This document shows positions 10,576-20,438 of a stretch of DNA of 64,000 nt, piece after piece. The stretch is from positions 1,931,501 through 1,995,500 of the forward strand of contig NZ_JAVQLW010000001.1 in NCBI RefSeq assembly GCF_031822435.1, read 5' to 3'. How positions within the stretch are numbered: position 1 is the first letter of the stretch; every line of letters starts with the position of its first letter. Both the position numbers and the translations under genes were made by a program. A model generated the notes under the pieces. It was not told the DNA's origin, did not search any database, and saw nothing but the letters and a program-made list of their open reading frames with translations. This DNA comes from Paracoccus sp. MBLB3053 (GTDB lineage: Bacteria > Pseudomonadota > Alphaproteobacteria > Rhodobacterales > Rhodobacteraceae).

Positions 10576-11757
10576 CTATTCGGGCGTGACGGGCTGGTTG
10601 GCCAGCCGAACTTCGTCCTCGGAAATCTCGCGCTGCCATTCGCGCCAGATCGACACGAGCAGGGCCATCAGGACGGGGCCGACGAACAGGCCGACGATGC
10701 CCAGTGTCTTCACGCCGCCGATAAGGCCGAAGAATGTGGGCAGGAAGGGCAGCTTGACCGGGCCGCCGACCAACAATGGCCGGATGGTCTTGTCGACGAT
10801 GAAAAGTTCGCAGGTGCCCCAGATGAACAGCGCAAGCCCCGCAACGGGTGAACCGCTGGCCGCGAGATAGACCGAGACCAGCGTAAAGCAAAGCGGTGCG
10901 CCACCCGGGATCAGGGCCATGAAGCCGGTGATCACGCCGAAGGTCACGGGCGAAGGGACACCGGCGATCCAGTAGGCTATCCCAAGGATCACGCCTTCGC
11001 CGATGGCGATCAGCGTCATCCCCGTCACCGTTGAACTGATCGTCGCCGGCACCACGCGCGAGAGCCTGTCCCATCGGTCGGGCAGGATGCGCGCGCCCAC
11101 TCGGTCAAGCTGAGCCACGAGGCGGTCGCCATCGCGGTAAAGCACGAACAGCGTGATCAGCATGAAAAGAAGTGTCAGCGTCAGGTGAAACGCAAGCGAT
11201 CCCGCCGTGAGCGCGCCGCGATAGATCGTCCCGATATTCGAGCCCGAGACGGCTTGGACGATTTCGCTGATGCCGCCGGGGTGACCGATATAGGTCCGCC
11301 ACTGCTCGTCCAGCCAGGGGCCGACCTGGGGCAATTCGACCATCCAGCCGGGCGTCGGCGCACCCGAGGCGTTCACGAAGATCGCCCAGTTGATCCAGTC
11401 CTTCAATTCGCCAAAGGCGTAGATCAGCGCCATGGCGATCGGAATGACAAGGAAACAAACCAGCAAGAGCACCATGACCGTTGCCGTCATGGTTCGTCCG
11501 AGGTTCAGTTGATGGACGCCGCGGTTGCGCAGCGGCCAGCTTGCCAGCGCGATCACCGTGGCGGCGAGAACCGGAACCAGAAAGCCGTGGAAGAAATAGA
11601 TTGAAGCCAGCACGATCCCGAGCAACAGCCAGCGCGCGGCCGAGATATTGGTCAGGAGCGGTTGGCGGTGCGGTCTCAGACCCGTCGCGCGCACTGTCGC
11701 CGATGAGGCGGGCGTGCTTTTTCCGGTCTTGCGGTCGGTTGCCTCTGCAGTAGTCAT
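10576..11757 (-). CDS. AI-2E family (TqsA/PerM-like) membrane transporter
   Basis: A 393-residue polytopic membrane protein with paired helices at the N-terminus (ISAARWLLLGIVLASIYFFHGFLVPVLAA), a central hydrophilic/amphipathic region around residues 120-190, and a helix-rich C-terminal half. The C-terminal half includes ILGIAYWIAGVPSPVTFGVITGFMALIPGGAPL and a GLFVGPVLMALL motif, both typical of the AI-2E/UPF0118 family. Substrates in the family vary (autoinducer-2 export, cation/H+ exchange), so none is assigned. It appears to be a single-gene unit between the transglutaminase operon and the Hsp70-like gene. Confidence 0.88.
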   Translation of the reverse strand: MTTAEATDRKTGKSTPASSATVRATGLRPHRQPLLTNISAARWLLLGIVLASIYFFHGFLVPVLAATVIALASWPLRNRGVHQLNLGRTMTATVMVLLLVCFLVIPIAMALIYAFGELKDWINWAIFVNASGAPTPGWMVELPQVGPWLDEQWRTYIGHPGGISEIVQAVSGSNIGTIYRGALTAGSLAFHLTLTLLFMLITLFVLYRDGDRLVAQLDRVGARILPDRWDRLSRVVPATISSTVTGMTLIAIGEGVILGIAYWIAGVPSPVTFGVITGFMALIPGGAPLCFTLVSVYLAASGSPVAGLALFIWGTCELFIVDKTIRPLLVGGPVKLPFLPTFFGLIGGVKTLGIVGLFVGPVLMALLVSIWREWQREISEDEVRLANQPVTPE

Positions 11758-11889
11758 CTTCCTCGTCCGGAATGCGCGGGATCACATCATAACAGATCGA
11801 CCGGGGCTGCAAGCAGGGAATGCCCGCCTGCGGGGCGGCCTGACCAGTTGTCTCGCACCGTCATGACGTGAAAATGACCTTCTGCCGGT

Positions 11890-13149
11890 TCACGCGGCTT
11901 GCCTGGCCACGCGCGATGTCGCAAGGGCAAGCCCGTCCACCACGGCAGTGAAGGCCTCGGAATGCTTCAGCTCGGCATTGGGGCATAGGGTTTGCGCGAC
12001 ATCGCGCACCAGCCCCATCAGACTGGAGCCCCCGACAAGGATCACCCGGTCGATCTGGTCAGGCCGCGCGCCGGACATTTCGATGGTTTCGCGCGCGGCA
12101 TCCAGCAGGTCGGCGCGATAGGACATCAGCGCGCGGTCAAGTGATGCAGGGGTGATGTCGCAGCCCAGCCCCGGCGCGACGAAGCCCATGGCGATGCGTG
12201 CCGCCTCGTCCCCTGCATTCGCCGCGATCTTGCCATGCTCGACGGCGAAGGCCAGTTCATGCCCCAGTTCTTCGTCAAGGACGGTGACGAGATGGCCCAT
12301 GGCCTTGCGATCGACCGCAAGCCTGGCCATGTCCTGCGCCATGCGCCGCGTTTCCGGCGTGTAGAGAAACGGAATGCGTGCCCAGGTCGCGAGGTCGGAA
12401 TAGATCGCATTCGGCACCGGCAGCCTGCCTTCGCCCATCTCGCGACGCAATTCGCCGCCATGACCTAGCGTGGGCATCGCGTGCTGCATCGACACCGCAT
12501 GGTCAAAATCGGTTCCGCCAAGCCGGATACCGTGATTGGCATGAATGCGGACTCGGCCTTCTTCGCTTTGGAAAACCGAGAAATCCGAGGTGCCCCCTCC
12601 GATGTCGACGATCAGGCCAAGCCCGCCGGGGCGGCCCAGACCATGCGATGCGATGGCGGCTGCCTCGGGCTCCACGAGGAATTCGACCTCGTCGAAGCCG
12701 GCGGCCTGATAGCAGGCGCGCAGATCCTGTTCGGCCTGTTCGTCGCGTTGGGAGTCGTTGCTGTGAAAATGCACGGGCCTGCCCGACAGCACGCGGTTGA
12801 AGCGTCGTCCGGTCGCAGCCTCGGCCCGCGCCTTCACCTCGCCCAGGAACTCGGTCACGATCTGTGAAATCGTCCGGCGCTTCCCGCCGATCAGCCGGCT
12901 TTCGTTGGCAAGTTGGGTGCCAAGCACGCTTTTCAGCGCGCGCATGTAGCGCCCGTCATCACCTTCGATCAGGGCTTCGGCGGCCGCGGCCCCGATCCGC
13001 ATCGCGCCCCCGCGCGTCGGAAAGAAGACCGCTGTGGGCAGGGTATCCGATCCCTGCTCGATCGGAACGCGACGGACCCGACCGTCCTGCAGGATGGCCG
13101 CTGCGCTGTTCGATGTGCCGAAATCGACGGCAATGATATCGTCCTGCAT
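11890..13149 (-). CDS. Hsp70-family ATPase (YegD-like)
   Basis: A 419-residue actin-fold ATPase with the Hsp70 phosphate-1 motif AVDFGTSNSAAAI at the N-terminus, phosphate-2 motif IVDIGGGTSDFSVF, and adenosine motif VILVGGSSLMGLV near the C-terminus. It ends shortly after the nucleotide-binding domain and lacks the DnaK substrate-binding domain and lid, like YegD. The start is placed at MQDDIIAV (13149) because the 24 codons upstream have no homologue-like content and the ATPase motif begins 7 residues in. No J-protein or nucleotide-exchange partner is adjacent. Confidence 0.88.
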   Translation of the reverse strand: MQDDIIAVDFGTSNSAAAILQDGRVRRVPIEQGSDTLPTAVFFPTRGGAMRIGAAAAEALIEGDDGRYMRALKSVLGTQLANESRLIGGKRRTISQIVTEFLGEVKARAEAATGRRFNRVLSGRPVHFHSNDSQRDEQAEQDLRACYQAAGFDEVEFLVEPEAAAIASHGLGRPGGLGLIVDIGGGTSDFSVFQSEEGRVRIHANHGIRLGGTDFDHAVSMQHAMPTLGHGGELRREMGEGRLPVPNAIYSDLATWARIPFLYTPETRRMAQDMARLAVDRKAMGHLVTVLDEELGHELAFAVEHGKIAANAGDEAARIAMGFVAPGLGCDITPASLDRALMSYRADLLDAARETIEMSGARPDQIDRVILVGGSSLMGLVRDVAQTLCPNAELKHSEAFTAVVDGLALATSRVARQAA

Positions 13150-13363
13150 GCTTGGCCCCTGCTTCTGGAAAGGCCGAGGCTGATACCGGCTTTCCTGTCT
13201 CGGGGCAAGACGCTTTGGCACATCGCGCAGTTGTGGTTCTGAACGCCAAGGCGGCGCCGGGCCGCCGAGCAGGTCCGAACGGCCAGTTTCGGGTTTGACC
13301 TTGGCTCGACTTTGCGGGAGTTTTTCGCGGTCAGGTTGCAGATTTCATCGCAGGAGATCCCCC

Positions 13364-15331
13364 GTGTCGTTGTCCCGCCGTTCATTTCTTGCCCGAACCG
13401 CCGCCTTTGCCGGCACAGTCACGCTGCATCCCTTCGCTGCGCGCGCGCAGGCAGGACAGGCGCATCTGCGCATCCTGTCCACGACCGACCTGCATTGCCA
13501 CCTTTACCCCTATGACTATTACGCCGACAAACCGAACGACACGGTGGGGATGTCACGGACGGCGAGCCTGATCGAGGAGATCCGCGCCGAGGCGGGAAAC
13601 TCGATCCTCGTTGATAACGGAGACTATATTCAGGGTAATCCACTGGGCGATTACATGGCCTATGAAAAGGGTATGGACAGCGGCGAGACGCATCCGGTGG
13701 CTGCGGCGATGAACACGCTGGAATTCGATGCCGGAACCGTTGGCAATCACGAGTTCAACTATGGCATGGAGTTTCTCGACAAGGTGACGGCGCAGACGGC
13801 GCGGCCCATCACCTGCGCGAATTTCGCGCGCAAGCTCTCGAAAGATCCGCTGGACGATGCGCTCCATTTCCAGCCCTTCGTCATGCTTGACCGGGAAATG
13901 GTCGACGGGGCAGGGCGCAAGCGCCCGATCCGCATCGGCCTGATCGGCTTCGTGCCGCCCCAGATCATGCAATGGGACGCGGGGCATCTGGGCGACAGGT
14001 TCGAGACCCGCGACATTGTCGAGGCGGCCCGCGCCTGGGTCCCCGAGATGCGCGCACAAGGTGCCGAGGTGGTCATCGCGCTGTCGCATTCGGGCCTTTC
14101 CTTGGACCCGGCATCACCGGGGATGGAGAATGCGTCCTATTATCTTGCCGATATCGAGGGGATCGATGCCATCGTGATGGGTCATGCCCATGCTGTCTGG
14201 CCATCCGACGACTACGCCGGCGAAGGTCTTGATCCGACAAGTGGCCGGATCAAGGGGGTGCCTGCGGTGATGGCCGGGTTCTGGGGCTCTCACATGGGGC
14301 TGATCGACCTTTTGCTCGAACATGACGGGAAGCGCTGGCAGGTGGTCGACAGCAGCAGCGAAGCGCGGCCGATTTCGCGGCTGACCGAGGATCGCAAGAT
14401 CGAGCCCCTTGTCGGCGACTATGCGCCGGCATTGGCCGCCGCCAGGCAGGGCCACGAAGAAACCCTGGAATATGTGCGGGCCGAGATCGGTCGGACCGAC
14501 TCGCCGCTTTTCAGCTATTTCGCGCAGGTCGCCGATGACCCTTCCGTCCAGATCGTGTCTCTGGCCCAGCTTTGGTATGCGGGTCAGCTTCTGAAGGGCA
14601 GCGAATATGAAACCCTGCCGCTGCTTTCCGCTGCAGCGCCCTTCAAGGCGGGAGGACGGGGCGGGCCGGAATATTACACCGATGTGCCCAAGGGGCCCGT
14701 CGCCATCAAGAACGCCGCCGACCTGTATCTTTATCCCAATACCTTGCAGATCGTTAAGGTCACAGGCGCGCAGCTCAAGGATTGGCTGGAGCGTTCGGCC
14801 GGGCAGTTCAACCGGATTGTTCCCGGAACGCAGGATGCCCCGCTGCTGAACCCCGATTTCCGGTCCTATAACTTCGATGTCATCGATGGGGTAAGCTATC
14901 GGATCGACCTGAGCCAGCCGTCGAAATACGGTGTGGCCGAGGGCGAATTGCTGGATGAAGCCGCAAGCCGCATCATCGACCTTGCCTATGAAGGAAAGCC
15001 TTTGGACGCGGAACAGGAATTCCTGATCGCTACGAACAACTACCGTGCCTCGGGTGGGGGAAACTTCCCCGGCGCCGACGGATCGACGGTGATCCTTACC
15101 GCGCCCGATACCAACCGCGACGTGCTGGTGCGCTACATCATCGAACAGGGCACAATCTCGCCCGATGCCGACAGGAACTGGAGTTTTGTCCCTGTCGAAG
15201 GTGCCAGCGCCGTGTTCGATACCGGACCGAAAGCGCGGGTTTATCTGGCGGCGATGCGCGAGCGGGGTCTGGATCTGGAAGAAGTCGGACACGGCGAGGA
15301 CGGCTTCGCGCGCTATCGCATCCGCCTTTGA
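13364..15331 (+). CDS. cpdB: bifunctional 2',3'-cyclic-nucleotide 2'-phosphodiesterase/3'-nucleotidase, Tat-exported
   Basis: Periplasmic enzyme that hydrolyses 2',3'-cyclic nucleotides and 3'-nucleotides to nucleosides for scavenging. The GTG start at 13364 follows AGGAG by about 9 bases and opens directly into a twin-arginine signal (SRRSFLARTAAFAGTVTL ... AARAQA). The mature part has the metallophosphoesterase motifs STTDLHCHLYPYDYY, LVDNGDYIQGN and GNHEFNYG, then VMGHAHAVWP. The C-terminal 5'-nucleotidase domain contains NNYRASGGGNFPG. The product is about 655 residues, normal for CpdB. A second, signal-less paralogue lies at 33107-34972. Confidence 0.92.
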   Translation: MSLSRRSFLARTAAFAGTVTLHPFAARAQAGQAHLRILSTTDLHCHLYPYDYYADKPNDTVGMSRTASLIEEIRAEAGNSILVDNGDYIQGNPLGDYMAYEKGMDSGETHPVAAAMNTLEFDAGTVGNHEFNYGMEFLDKVTAQTARPITCANFARKLSKDPLDDALHFQPFVMLDREMVDGAGRKRPIRIGLIGFVPPQIMQWDAGHLGDRFETRDIVEAARAWVPEMRAQGAEVVIALSHSGLSLDPASPGMENASYYLADIEGIDAIVMGHAHAVWPSDDYAGEGLDPTSGRIKGVPAVMAGFWGSHMGLIDLLLEHDGKRWQVVDSSSEARPISRLTEDRKIEPLVGDYAPALAAARQGHEETLEYVRAEIGRTDSPLFSYFAQVADDPSVQIVSLAQLWYAGQLLKGSEYETLPLLSAAAPFKAGGRGGPEYYTDVPKGPVAIKNAADLYLYPNTLQIVKVTGAQLKDWLERSAGQFNRIVPGTQDAPLLNPDFRSYNFDVIDGVSYRIDLSQPSKYGVAEGELLDEAASRIIDLAYEGKPLDAEQEFLIATNNYRASGGGNFPGADGSTVILTAPDTNRDVLVRYIIEQGTISPDADRNWSFVPVEGASAVFDTGPKARVYLAAMRERGLDLEEVGHGEDGFARYRIRL

Positions 15332-15564
15332 TCGGGCAATGGATAGGGCCGGATCGTCAGTTCCTTTTTTCGGGGTTGCATCGCGGCAAACTATGGAATA
15401 ATTGCTGACCTAATCTGGTTTTAGCTAATACAATTACGCAAACCAGCCATGCGCACGAAATTTCTGATCGTCCTGCGGTTTTCATCGTCGACGTGATGCA
15501 TTACTGCGCGCGGCTGGCGCATCTTCCGCGGTGCGTCCCCTCCCAGGAATGCGGACAAGAAATT

Positions 15565-16863
15565 ATGACTGACCAGACCATCGGCGCCGTTGATGCGGCG
15601 CGCGGGCAAGCCCGCCTGAACTCTCCGGCCCGGGTTCTCCTTGCCAGCCTTATCGGCACCACGATCGAATTCTTCGACTTCTACGTCTATGCCACGGCCG
15701 CCGTGCTTGTGTTCCCGGCGCTGTTCTTCCCGGCTTCGGACCCGACGACGGCGCTTCTGGCCTCGTTTGCGACCTTCTCGATCGCCTTCTTCGCCCGTCC
15801 CTTTGGCGCGATCGTATTCGGCCATTTCGGCGACCGTGTCGGGCGCAAGGCCACGCTGGTCGCGGCGCTTCTGACCATGGGCATTTCGACCGTCGTGATC
15901 GGCCTTCTGCCGACTTACGCGCAGATCGGTGTCGCCGCGCCCGCATTGCTTGCACTGTGCCGTTTCGGCCAGGGTTTCGGCTTGGGCGGCGAATGGGGCG
16001 GCGCGGTTCTGCTTGCCACCGAGAATGCCCCGGAAGGCAAGCGCAGCTGGTATGGCATGTTCCCGCAACTGGGTGCGCCGGTCGGCCTGTTCCTGTCCTC
16101 GGGCTTCTTCTGGATCCTCCTGCATTTCATGTCGCAGGACGATCTGCTGGCATGGGGCTGGCGCCTGCCTTTCCTCGCTTCGATCCTGCTGATCGCGCTG
16201 GGCCTGTGGGTCCGTCTGTCGATCACCGAAACGCCGGAATTCGCCGAGGCCGTCAAGAAGGACAAGCGTGTCGCGGTGCCCGTCGTCGAGGTCTTCCGCA
16301 ATCACAAGCGCAGCCTGTTCCTGGGCACCTTCGTCGCGCTGGTGACATTCGTGCTGTTCTACATCTGCTCGGCCTGGCTTCTGTCCTATAACGTCAAGGT
16401 GGCGCAGATCCCGTTCCTGGACGCGCTCACGATCCAGATTTTCGGGGCAATCGTCTTCGGGATCGCCATTCCGATCGCGGGCAAGGTCGCGGACCGGGTC
16501 GGTCGCCGATCCTTCCTGATCGTCGTCACGATCCTGATCGGCATGTTCTCGTTCCTGCTGGCGCCGCTGATGAGCGGAGGCGAGGGCATGATGTACCTTT
16601 TCGTCACCATCGGCATGTTCCTCATGGGCCTGACCTATGGCGTGATCGGTGCAGCGCTGGCCGCACCATTCCCGACAAAGGTGCGCTATACCGGCTCGTC
16701 GATCACCTTCAACTTTGCCGGGATCTTCGGGGCTTCGCTTGCGCCCTATGCCGCAACCTGGCTGCAACAGACCTACGGGCTCGGCCATGTTGGCTATTAC
16801 ATGCTGGCGGCTGCCGTGATCACGCTGCTCTGCATCCTCGCCTCGGGGCGCGACGAAGTCTGA
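15565..16863 (+). CDS. MFS transporter, metabolite:H+ symporter (MHS) type
   Basis: A 432-residue, 12-helix major facilitator protein. The MHS-family signature is clear: TTIEFFDFYVYATAA in helix 1, GHFGDRVGRKATL in the helix 2-3 loop, RFGQGFGLGGEWGGAVLL in helix 4, and ADRVGRRSFL at the equivalent C-half loop. Relatives import organic acids, betaines or aromatic acids with protons; the substrate cannot be read here. The start is put at MTDQTIG because the upstream codons lack membrane or family content. It is followed by a strong terminator. Confidence 0.9.
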   Translation: MTDQTIGAVDAARGQARLNSPARVLLASLIGTTIEFFDFYVYATAAVLVFPALFFPASDPTTALLASFATFSIAFFARPFGAIVFGHFGDRVGRKATLVAALLTMGISTVVIGLLPTYAQIGVAAPALLALCRFGQGFGLGGEWGGAVLLATENAPEGKRSWYGMFPQLGAPVGLFLSSGFFWILLHFMSQDDLLAWGWRLPFLASILLIALGLWVRLSITETPEFAEAVKKDKRVAVPVVEVFRNHKRSLFLGTFVALVTFVLFYICSAWLLSYNVKVAQIPFLDALTIQIFGAIVFGIAIPIAGKVADRVGRRSFLIVVTILIGMFSFLLAPLMSGGEGMMYLFVTIGMFLMGLTYGVIGAALAAPFPTKVRYTGSSITFNFAGIFGASLAPYAATWLQQTYGLGHVGYYMLAAAVITLLCILASGRDEV

Positions 16864-16891
16864 TCGCTTCGCGAACTCTCTGATCCGATCG

Positions 16892-16928
16892 GCGGCCCCG
16901 GCACTTGCACCGGGGCCGCTTCGCTTTC
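16892..16928 (+). terminator. intrinsic terminator after the MFS gene
   Basis: The stem GCGGCCCCGG / CCGGGGCCGC (10 bp, 8-nt loop) is followed by TTCGCTTTC, about 30 bases past the MFS stop. It shows that the GMC oxidoreductase downstream is likely a separate transcript. Confidence 0.75.
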
Positions 16929-16982
16929 ATCCTGCGCCGGACGAGGGCAGGGAACCATGGGCGAGACGCCTGTGGCTGAGGG

Positions 16983-18581
16983 ATGGAAAACTACGACTAC
17001 ATCATCATCGGGGCAGGCAGCGCCGGCTGTGTGTTGGCCAACAGGCTGTCGGCCGATCCGCGCAACCGCGTCCTGCTGCTGGAAGCGGGCGGGCGAGACA
17101 ATTACCACTGGATCCACATCCCCGTGGGCTATCTTTACTGCATCGGCAATCCCCGCACCGATTGGGGCTTTTCGACCGAAGCCGAGCCGGGGCTGAACGG
17201 GCGCGCCCTGCTTTATCCTCGGGGACGGGTCTTGGGTGGCTGTTCTTCGATCAATGGCATGATCTACATGCGCGGGCAGGCGAGGGATTATGACCAATGG
17301 CGGCAAATGGGGTGTTCCGGCTGGGGCTGGGACGACGTCTTGCCCCTGTTCAAGTCGCAAGAGGATTCCTGGCGCGGGGCCGATCGGATGCACGGCACGG
17401 GCGGCGAATGGCGTGTCGAAAAGGCGCGCGTCCGCTGGGCCGTCCTGGACGCCTTCCTTGATGCGGCCGAACAGGCGGGCATTCCCCGCACAGCGGATTT
17501 CAACACTGGCACGAATGAGGGCGGCGGCTATTTCGACGTGAACCAGCGTGCGGGCATCCGCTGGAACACCTCGAAGGCCTTCCTGCGTCCTGCGGCAGCG
17601 CGCCCCAACCTGCGGGTCTTGACCGGCGCGCAGGCCGAGCGGCTGGTGATCGCCGATGGCGAAGTCTCGGGGGTTGTCTTTCATCATGAGGGCCAAAGAA
17701 AGGAAGCGCGCGCGACGCGCGAAACGATCCTATCAGCAGGCGCGATCGGTTCTCCGCATCTGCTGGAACTATCGGGAATCGGACGAGGCGAGGTGTTGCA
17801 AGCGGCGGGAATCGCCCCTCAGGTCGAGGTCGCCGGGGTGGGAGAGAACTTGCAGGACCACCTGCAGCTGAGGCTTTGCTACAAGGTCGAGGGCGTGCCA
17901 ACGCTGAACGAAAAGGCGTCGCGGCTGATGGGCAAGGCTGCGATCGGGTTCGAATACCTTTTCAGGCGCTCGGGGCCGATGTCGATGGCACCAAGCCAGG
18001 TCGGTGTGTTCACGCGTTCGGGACCCGAAAAGGAAACGCCCGATCTCGAATACCACGTGCAGCCTGTCAGCCTCGACAGGTTCGGCGAGCCCGTGCACGC
18101 CTTTCCGGCGATGACCGCATCGGTCTGCAACCTTCGGCCGGAAAGCCGCGGCTCGGTCCATGTGAAAAGCGCCGATTACCGTGCAGCGCCCGCCATCCGG
18201 CCGAATTACCTGTCGACCGAGGGGGATCGCGAGGTGGCGATAAGCTCGATCCGGCTCACGCGCAGGATCGTCTCGCAGCCCGCATTCGCGCGACTGAACC
18301 CGCAGGAATTCAAGCCGGGTCCATCCTACGAAAGCAACGAGGAACTGGCGCGCGCAGCGGGAGATATCGGGACAACGATCTTTCACCCTGTCGGCACCTG
18401 CCGGATGGGGACTGATGACGGGGCCGTCGTGGATCCGCGCCTGCGCTTCCGCAAGCTGGGGCGGTTGCGGGTCGTCGACGCTTCGATCATGCCGACCATC
18501 ACCAGCGGCAATACGAATTCGCCCACCCTGATGATCGCGGAAAAGGCCGCGCGGATGATTATCGAGGATGCGCGGGCCTGA
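16983..18581 (+). CDS. GMC-family FAD-dependent alcohol/choline dehydrogenase-like oxidoreductase
   Basis: A 532-residue flavoprotein. It has the FAD Rossmann motif IIGAGSAGCVLANRL, the GMC signature 1 region PRGRVLGGCSSINGMIYMRG, and the C-terminal catalytic segment HPVGTCRMG with TSGNTNSPTLMIAEKAA. The His and Asn in those two segments are the expected catalytic pair of choline-dehydrogenase-like members. The family oxidises primary alcohols, including choline and polyethylene glycols, and passes electrons to the respiratory chain. The substrate is unassigned: no betaine-aldehyde dehydrogenase gene is adjacent, which argues against plain BetA. Confidence 0.9.
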   Translation: MENYDYIIIGAGSAGCVLANRLSADPRNRVLLLEAGGRDNYHWIHIPVGYLYCIGNPRTDWGFSTEAEPGLNGRALLYPRGRVLGGCSSINGMIYMRGQARDYDQWRQMGCSGWGWDDVLPLFKSQEDSWRGADRMHGTGGEWRVEKARVRWAVLDAFLDAAEQAGIPRTADFNTGTNEGGGYFDVNQRAGIRWNTSKAFLRPAAARPNLRVLTGAQAERLVIADGEVSGVVFHHEGQRKEARATRETILSAGAIGSPHLLELSGIGRGEVLQAAGIAPQVEVAGVGENLQDHLQLRLCYKVEGVPTLNEKASRLMGKAAIGFEYLFRRSGPMSMAPSQVGVFTRSGPEKETPDLEYHVQPVSLDRFGEPVHAFPAMTASVCNLRPESRGSVHVKSADYRAAPAIRPNYLSTEGDREVAISSIRLTRRIVSQPAFARLNPQEFKPGPSYESNEELARAAGDIGTTIFHPVGTCRMGTDDGAVVDPRLRFRKLGRLRVVDASIMPTITSGNTNSPTLMIAEKAARMIIEDARA

Positions 18582-18591
18582 TCGCCCGCGC
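18570..18591 (+). terminator. hairpin over the GMC stop codon
   Basis: GCGCGGGC and GCCCGCGC pair across a 6-nt loop that contains the TGA stop. A TTTTT run comes 10 or more bases later, so termination would be imperfect. It lies between convergent genes. Confidence 0.4.
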
Positions 18592-18638
18592 AGGATGGAT
18601 TTTTCCTGGTCTTCAGCGCTGCGCGAGAAACGGAGCGG

Positions 18639-19271
18639 TCAAGTCGCGCCCTGGGTTTTCGTCACGATGAGGCTTGCCAACGCGGTCAGATGGGCCTGAA
18701 GCCGGCTCTGAAGCTGGTCAAGGCTTTGCTCTTCATCAAGAATGAACTCGGTGAAAAGCGCGTTCAGGTCGTTGAAGGCCAGCTCGCCCAGTGGACGGGA
18801 CTGGAGATCGGAACGAAGATCACCGCGCAGCCGCAGCTTCTCGATCAGGCGGCAGACCTGCTCGGCAAGGGCCGCATCGAGTTCACGGTAGCGCCGCGAA
18901 AAAGGCGCCTCTGGCTGTTGGATCGCCATCGCCATCGCCGATCGCCACATGTCCTTGGTCAGGTAGACCAGCGAATGGCCATAATATGTCCGGATGAGCA
19001 GACCGAGCGCAGCTAGCGGTTCGTCAGGCGGATCGACCAGGACCCCTTCGCCCTGGCTCAGGACCTCTTCGACCTCCATCGAGACGATGGCCAGAAGCAG
19101 GTCTGCCTTGGTTTCGAAGTAGTTGTAGAAAGTCCCGACGGACAGTTCCGCCAATTCCGCGATGGCGTCGATGCGGGCGGCGTCATATCCGACCTGCCCA
19201 AAAAGAGTGCTCGCCGAGTCGATGATGCGGCGATGCCTGTCGGCTTTCTGTTTCTCGCGCAGTCCGGCCAT
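18639..19271 (-). CDS. TetR-family transcriptional regulator
   Basis: A 210-residue regulator with an N-terminal TetR helix-turn-helix (RRIIDSASTLFGQVGYDAARIDAIAELAELSVGTFYNYFETKADLL, shown here only as a location at residues 15-60) and a helical ligand-binding C-terminal domain. It is transcribed divergently from the ABC importer at 19377. A palindrome in the shared 105-bp gap overlaps the importer promoter, so it most likely represses the importer operon and perhaps itself. The ligand is unknown; a substrate of the importer is the natural guess. Confidence 0.9.
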   Translation of the reverse strand: MAGLREKQKADRHRRIIDSASTLFGQVGYDAARIDAIAELAELSVGTFYNYFETKADLLLAIVSMEVEEVLSQGEGVLVDPPDEPLAALGLLIRTYYGHSLVYLTKDMWRSAMAMAIQQPEAPFSRRYRELDAALAEQVCRLIEKLRLRGDLRSDLQSRPLGELAFNDLNALFTEFILDEEQSLDQLQSRLQAHLTALASLIVTKTQGAT

Positions 19272-19301
19272 CGCTTCCTCTTGTTTCGCTGAAAAATATC
19301 A

Positions 19302-19330
19302 TTGACTGCAAAAATGAACTCGTTCAACTT
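19302..19330 (+). promoter_or_regulatory. promoter with overlapping TetR-type palindromic operator
   Basis: A TTGACT -35 box (19302-19307) is followed 17 bases later by a weak -10 (CAACTT, 19325-19330). Within the spacer lies the palindrome TGAACTCGTTCA (19315-19326), flanked by A- and T-runs that extend the symmetry. Its position between a tetR gene and the divergent importer operon makes it a good operator candidate. That TetR binds here is inference. Confidence 0.6.
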
Positions 19331-19376
19331 TTTTGTGACGGACCCGCAGAGGTCCTCTTCCCGACAGGAGAAAATG

Positions 19377-20432
19377 ATGATTTCAAGACCAACCTGCACC
19401 GCACTTGCGCTTTGCGCGGCTGCCTTGCCCATTTCTGCCCATGCCGCAACCGAGCTCAACGCCCTGATCTGGTGCGATCACGCCGATCCTGCGTTGCTTG
19501 AGCCTTTCGAGCAGGCGCATGACGTTCGCATCAACGTCAAGGAATACCAGGGAACGGCCGAGGCGCTGACGATCCTCGAACAGTCGCGGCCCGGTGATTG
19601 GGACCTGCTGGTGATCGATGCCGTCGATGTCGGTCGCGCGGTTGAACGCGACGTTCTGGCACCACTTCCGGCCGAGGCGCTGCCGACTACGGATTTCTTT
19701 CCCGAACTGGTCATGGCCTCGCACAACACCAAGGACGGCGTGACTTACGCTGTGACCGACAAGTTCGGCTACAACACGCTTGCCTATGACAAGACCAAGG
19801 TCGACCCGGCCGATATGACCAGCCTCAAGTCGCTCTGGTCCGGGAAATATGCAGGACGTATCGGGATCTATGACTACTACCTGCCGAGCCTTGGTCTGGT
19901 CGGCATCGCCGAAGGCATTCCGACTGCCGAATTGGGCGGTGACAACATCGAAAAGCTGCGCGAGCCGCTGATGGCGCTGAAGAAGGACACGAAGCTCGTT
20001 GCGGACGTGGTGGGCAGCCAGACGGCCCTGGCCACCGGCGAGGTCGATATCCTGCTTGGTGGTGGAGAATACCTGACCGCCACGCTGCATGCGGAAAACC
20101 CGAATCTGGAATGGATCATTCCCGAAGAGGGTGCGGCGCTCTGGGCTGAATCGATCGCGGTGCTCAAGGATGCCGGAAACCCGGAACTGGCGCTGGAATT
20201 CGTGAAATACGTGACCTCGCCCGAGGGTCAGGCGCGCCTTGCGACCTCGTCCTGCTATTGGGGCATGCCTGCGAATGCCAAGGCGGGCGAGCATCTGACC
20301 GACGAGCAGAAGGCCGTGCTGCGGTGGGACGAACAGGCCGAGTTCCTGAAGCGCGCCCAGCTTTACCCGATCCCCAGCGCCGAAGACGACGCGGCGATGC
20401 AGGATCTCTGGACCGACATGCTGCAAAACTGA
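19377..20432 (+). CDS. periplasmic substrate-binding protein of a polyamine-type ABC importer
   Basis: A 351-residue extracellular solute-binding protein of the spermidine/putrescine (PotD/PotF) type. A Sec signal peptide (TCTALALCAAALPISAHA) is followed by ELNALIWCDHADPALLEPFEQ, the usual first beta strand of the family. AGGAG at 19366-19370 precedes two tandem ATGs (19374, 19377); the second has the better spacing. It is the first gene of a five-gene unit with two permeases, an ATPase and an MBL hydrolase. The substrate could be a polyamine or another cationic or amide compound; sequence alone does not decide. Confidence 0.87.
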   Translation: MISRPTCTALALCAAALPISAHAATELNALIWCDHADPALLEPFEQAHDVRINVKEYQGTAEALTILEQSRPGDWDLLVIDAVDVGRAVERDVLAPLPAEALPTTDFFPELVMASHNTKDGVTYAVTDKFGYNTLAYDKTKVDPADMTSLKSLWSGKYAGRIGIYDYYLPSLGLVGIAEGIPTAELGGDNIEKLREPLMALKKDTKLVADVVGSQTALATGEVDILLGGGEYLTATLHAENPNLEWIIPEEGAALWAESIAVLKDAGNPELALEFVKYVTSPEGQARLATSSCYWGMPANAKAGEHLTDEQKAVLRWDEQAEFLKRAQLYPIPSAEDDAAMQDLWTDMLQN

Positions 20433-20438
20433 CGAGCC